This document shows positions 60,855-64,000 of a DNA stretch of 64,000 bases, one piece after another. Below the pieces are notes generated by a model. That model did not search any database. It saw only the letters and a list, made by a program, of their open reading frames with translations, and was not told where the DNA came from. The stretch is taken from NCBI RefSeq assembly GCF_037975235.1, contig NZ_CP150241.1, forward strand, positions 4,650,001-4,714,000, written 5' to 3'. The position numbers were made by a program, and so were the translations under genes. Origin of the DNA: Paenibacillus sp. FSL R5-0341. Its GTDB lineage: Bacteria > Bacillota > Bacilli > Paenibacillales > Paenibacillaceae. Each line of letters starts with the position of its first letter. Within the stretch, counting starts at the first letter, position 1.

Positions 60855-60869
60855 TGATAACGATTATCA
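60855..60869. promoter_or_regulatory. Fur box upstream of the second AraC gene
   Basis: TGATAACGATTATCA matches 14 of 15 Fur consensus positions, 32 bases before the TTG start. Confidence 0.88.
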
Positions 60870-61055
60870 TTTACAACAATAACATTTTAACTTCTACATC
60901 GTTCAGTTCAAAACGAAAGATTTCCGACTTCATAGATGTATCGACATTCAACATATCTTCATTCAAGCTTCATTCTTTCCCTCTCACTTCTATAGTAAGA
61001 TGATGTGGACTTACCCATGAACTAGATACTGCAATTCCACAAGGAGGATTTCCAT

Positions 61056-61775
61056 ATGAAAAGTTATCTTGTGTTCGGTGCAAGCAAAGGATTAGGAGAT
61101 GCCTTCGTCAGAGGTGTGCCCGAACAGGGCGATAAAGTCTGGGTCGTTTCTCGAAGCAGACCGGAAAGCCTGGACTTGAGTGATGGTGTACAGCGGATAT
61201 GGATACAGGCCGATCTTTCTGAGCTGAATGCCGCTACCATTGTTACGGACCAGTTGAAGCATGAACCTTTGGATGTACTGATATACAATGTAGGCATTTG
61301 GGAGAAGGAAGGCTTCGAGGATCACTATACGTTCGATAAAGACGAGCCTGCGGACATCAGTCAGCTGATCCATGTTAATATCACTTCAACGATAGTATGT
61401 ATACAGGCATTATTGCCTCATCTAAGACAATCTGCAGCGGGCAAAATCATTCTTATTGGTTCAACAGCCGGCTTGAATAATGCCAGTAGTACACAAGTAT
61501 CTTTTGTCGCCTCCAAGTTTGCCATTCGCGGAATCACTGAGGCTTTGAGAGAACATACCAGACATGACGGCATCGCCGTTACATGTATTAACCCCGGAGA
61601 ACTGGCAGCAGAGATCCCTTATGAAGAAGGACCGGATCGAGCTCTTACTGCGTATGACGGGACACGTATTCCGCTTCAGGATATGGTTTCTATCGTTCGC
61701 TGTATCGTGAATTTGTCCAAAGCAGCCTGTGTAAAAGAAATCAACATGCCAGCACTAACGGATATGAACACCTAG
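61056..61775 (+). CDS. SDR-family protein with altered catalytic tyrosine
   Basis: 239-residue Rossmann-fold protein: cofactor loop GASKGLG (about 8-14), YNVGIW in the NNAG position, catalytic Ser in ILIGSTAG, then SFVASK where the family has YxxxK. The catalytic Tyr is therefore Phe, although Lys is kept. It may be inactive as a dehydrogenase or act as a binding or regulatory protein. AAGGAGG precedes the ATG. Divergent from the Fur-controlled AraC gene. Confidence 0.85.
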   Translation: MKSYLVFGASKGLGDAFVRGVPEQGDKVWVVSRSRPESLDLSDGVQRIWIQADLSELNAATIVTDQLKHEPLDVLIYNVGIWEKEGFEDHYTFDKDEPADISQLIHVNITSTIVCIQALLPHLRQSAAGKIILIGSTAGLNNASSTQVSFVASKFAIRGITEALREHTRHDGIAVTCINPGELAAEIPYEEGPDRALTAYDGTRIPLQDMVSIVRCIVNLSKAACVKEINMPALTDMNT

Positions 61776-61803
61776 CTAGAATAAGAAGAAGATTGCTATA
61801 CTT

Positions 61804-61858
61804 AACTGTGCGCCAAAAGCCCACTCTCTTAAAAAGAGAGCGGGCTTTTGGCGCAGTT
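61804..61858. terminator. Large bidirectional terminator
   Basis: AACTG-GCGCCAAAAGCCC pairs with GGGCTTTTGGCGC-AGTT, and inside it CTCTCTT pairs with AAGAGAG. Convergent genes on both sides. Confidence 0.9.
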
Positions 61859-61873
61859 TAACCGTCAATACCT

Positions 61874-63619
61874 TTAAATTTTAAACCCTTTGACAAGGTC
61901 GTTAAGACGTAGCGCACTTTCCTTCACTTGATCCGATTGACTCGTCACTTGCAGTGATTGCTCGATAGAGGACACCATATGTTCAGCAATATGCTGACTT
62001 GAAGCAGCGGATTGCTCACTGGCTGTCGCAATTTCATGAATCGCTCTCACCAACGTCTCAACAGTTTCATTCACCTGTCGTGCTGTCGTGTGGAGATCAT
62101 TCACCGTTTTGGCTTGTTCAACTGCATGAGTGTAATACTCATCTGCCGTATCTTCCAACAACTTATAGTCATTGCCCACCTGATTGAACATAAAGGTAAG
62201 CATTTCCTTCGCGCTAGAAGACAGAAGAGCGACAGACGCTGTAACTTCACTTGTAACATGCCGAATCTCGTCTGCAGCTTGTCTGGAGCCATCTGCCAAT
62301 TTGCGGATTTCCTCAGCTACAACGGCAAAGCCACGTCCTGCTTCACCTGCACGAGCCGCTTCAATGGAAGCATTCAATGCGAGCAAGTTGGTCTGCGAGG
62401 TAATATCCAGAATGGACTGGGACAGAACACCGATCTGGTCCACTGCATGTGCACGCTCCAACGCATCATTCATCTTCACGCTTGCACTTGTATACATTTC
62501 CTGAGCTGCCTTACTAGACACACTAGCCTCCTGCTTCAGAACCTCAGCTTTGCCGCTAGTAACATTAGCAGACTCGGCCTTCTCCTTAGTACGGGCGGAG
62601 ATGTATTCCGCCGCTCGAAGGACCTCATTGACGGATTGATTCATATTCTCGGTATATGCAGAAGTCTCTTCCATCGTTGCCGACAACTCTTCTACCGTTG
62701 CAGACACCTCACGTATGCGCTCATTGAGTTCCGACATGTTCTGATTCGTGAGGTCACTCATCTCATTGATCTGCTGAGACTCATTCACCACACTTGTAAT
62801 TACATTTGAAGTGGAACCCGTCATGTTATGAATGGCACGGGCAATGACACTAATTTCATTCTTACCTTGGAGCAACTGGGGAGCAATGGTAGCTGCCAGA
62901 TTGCCCTGTGTAACCTCTTCACAGTAGCTATTGATCGCACGCATCCGACGATGAATATTTCTAATCGTCAGATAGGACATAATGACCAAAACAGCCAGTG
63001 AAGTGAGGAGAACTATACCAAGAAACAGCGCTGCATCTCGAATGGTATCTTGGGTTTGCGCATATAATTTTGCAGATTCTTCTTCATTATATGTACTTAA
63101 CTTCGTAACCGTTTCTACAATAGCTGTACTGCTTTTATTAATTCGATCTCTTTCCTCATCATCATAGGTTCCCGTTGTTTTCTTGACGTTCATGATCTGT
63201 TCAATGTCCTGGTCGTAAACTTCCAGCTTCGCCTTGAGATCATTGAAGATTTCTTGTTCTGTTGCATCAAGAGTTCTTGCGGAAAACTCGCCCATTCCAC
63301 CCATCACATTTTTCTTGTTCTTCTGAACTTGCTCATATTGCTTGTCCGTATATTCTTGCTTATCGAGAAGCTTGGTATAGTTGGCACGCATATTATAGAA
63401 ATCAGCCTTAATCTCCAAAATATTGGTCTGATGCAAGAATCGATCTGTATATAACGCGCCCTGGGCCAGTCTTACATCATTCATACCAAATATGCCGAAT
63501 AGAAATAGTACAACGAGTCCAATCAAACTAACGGCAATCATTAATATCAAGGTTGTCGTTATCTTCAGCTGTCGAATCCCTCTCCCCCCTGATTTACTAC
63601 TCCCTGATTTCTTAGACAT
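61874..63619 (-). CDS. Methyl-accepting chemotaxis protein
   Basis: 581 residues. Helix 1 (about 20-45), four-helix-bundle type sensor region (about 48-190), helix 2 (about 195-217), HAMP (about 218-270) and a signalling domain whose tip region reads [21 protein letters not shown] and [14 protein letters not shown]. It signals to CheA/CheW. Ligand unknown. GGAGGAG precedes the ATG. Confidence 0.92.
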   Translation of the reverse strand: MSKKSGSSKSGGRGIRQLKITTTLILMIAVSLIGLVVLFLFGIFGMNDVRLAQGALYTDRFLHQTNILEIKADFYNMRANYTKLLDKQEYTDKQYEQVQKNKKNVMGGMGEFSARTLDATEQEIFNDLKAKLEVYDQDIEQIMNVKKTTGTYDDEERDRINKSSTAIVETVTKLSTYNEEESAKLYAQTQDTIRDAALFLGIVLLTSLAVLVIMSYLTIRNIHRRMRAINSYCEEVTQGNLAATIAPQLLQGKNEISVIARAIHNMTGSTSNVITSVVNESQQINEMSDLTNQNMSELNERIREVSATVEELSATMEETSAYTENMNQSVNEVLRAAEYISARTKEKAESANVTSGKAEVLKQEASVSSKAAQEMYTSASVKMNDALERAHAVDQIGVLSQSILDITSQTNLLALNASIEAARAGEAGRGFAVVAEEIRKLADGSRQAADEIRHVTSEVTASVALLSSSAKEMLTFMFNQVGNDYKLLEDTADEYYTHAVEQAKTVNDLHTTARQVNETVETLVRAIHEIATASEQSAASSQHIAEHMVSSIEQSLQVTSQSDQVKESALRLNDLVKGFKI

Positions 63620-63888
63620 ACATACTCCTCCGGTTCTCCATAGGTCTATATTTCACAACGTGATACTTATAGTATCGGTGCATAGTAGTCTCAATTGTTA
63701 GCTATATGTAAAGTTGTGCATCCTTCTGCCCCAATATGATGTCACTTCCACTACTTTCTCGATCCGATCTTAATTCCATTTCTGTTGATTATTTTTCGTT
63801 TAGCCTACGGAAATCTACATAAATATATATATTATTCCGACATATAATTAGGCGCTTTTAGCTTAATACACATCTGGGGAGATGGAAC

Positions 63889-64000
63889 ATGTCAAACATT
63901 TTAAAGAAGCGGGGACTAAAGAAACCACGAACTTCCAGCATCGCGAACACATTATCCATTGTGCTATTGGTCATTATCGTTGTCGTCTTTGCCGTCCTGG
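63889..64000 (+). CDS. N-terminus of a membrane protein, cut by the window edge
   Basis: 37 codons: a basic start (MSNILKKRGLKKPRTSS) then a hydrophobic helix (TLSIVLLVIIVVVFAVL). GGGGAG lies close before the ATG. The layout resembles the start of a chemotaxis receptor like the divergent neighbour, but too little is present to be sure. Confidence 0.6.
   Translation, partial: MSNILKKRGLKKPRTSSIANTLSIVLLVIIVVVFAVL

Noticed and set aside
62012-62809. 265-codon plus-strand ORF opposite the chemotaxis receptor
   Set aside because: Lies wholly antisense to an intact receptor gene, has no RBS and has shadow-type Cys/His/Arg-rich composition.

Overview
The window looks like chromosomal DNA of a spore-forming Firmicute, most likely Paenibacillus. 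Reasons: strong AGGAGG-type ribosome binding sites with frequent GTG and TTG starts, an uninterrupted pro-sigma-K gene, a BclB-like collagen-repeat spore-surface protein, a YesM/YesN-type two-component pair beside a sugar ABC transporter, and many AraC regulators and iron-binding lipoproteins. The assignment rests on gene content only; no search was run.

Layout. 1-3.97 kb: nirB-nirD-nirC nitrite reduction and transport operon behind a perfect Fnr/CRP-type palindrome. 4.1-10.8 kb: HD phosphohydrolase, then a YesN/YesM two-component system divergent from a CUT1 sugar ABC transporter. 10.8-12.3 kb: Rrf2 regulator plus a QorB-like reductase, linked by matching operators. 12.4-18.9 kb: minus-strand accessory genes (KptA, an immunity-like protein, an unknown protein paired with a nucleotidyltransferase, a Ser/Thr kinase, a hydrolase, RNase HI, a HEAT-like protein). 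19-23 kb: DUF421 protein and a FecCD-type iron-siderophore transporter with a Fur box. 23-24.5 kb: MarR regulator and alpha/beta hydrolase sharing an operator. 24.5-27.1 kb: an IS3-family element inserted into the last codons of a CycA-like permease. 27.1-31.2 kb: small membrane ORF, sigK relic, sigK, a 59-residue ORF, MFS exporter and ADP-ribosylglycohydrolase. 31.7-38.6 kb: HAD phosphatase and mtlD, three envelope-protein genes, EamA transporter, two-domain sulfurtransferase. 38.7-48.2 kb: a frameshifted small gene, a 1657-residue GH81 beta-1,3-glucanase with six discoidin domains, OsmC protein, secreted acetamidase-like protein, a sulfurtransferase relic and an immunity-like protein. 48.2-61 kb: FAD oxidoreductase, then an iron-acquisition and AraC cluster interrupted by the spore-surface genes and a DHDPS-like/AraC pair. 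61-64 kb: SDR protein, chemotaxis receptor, and the start of another membrane protein.

The most unusual feature is a twice-repeated architecture at 52.4-54.3 kb and 58.9-60.8 kb. An AraC regulator runs in frame, without a stop, into a siderophore-binding lipoprotein. A perfect 15-bp Fur box, an RBS and an ATG lie inside the linker, and the box is translated as the same DNHYQ peptide in both copies. Each locus could make an iron-repressed free lipoprotein and also a membrane-spanning AraC-receptor fusion. One copy is open throughout; the receptor half of the other has two frameshifts. A Btr-type soluble AraC-receptor regulator and another Fur-box-preceded lipoprotein lie beside the first copy.

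Other sequence-level points are a matched Rrf2 operator pair, a MarR promoter with its operator in the spacer and ATG at the predicted +1, an IS whose terminal TGA became the stop codon of cycA, and decayed fragments of sigK and a sulfurtransferase close to or 9 kb from their intact relatives.
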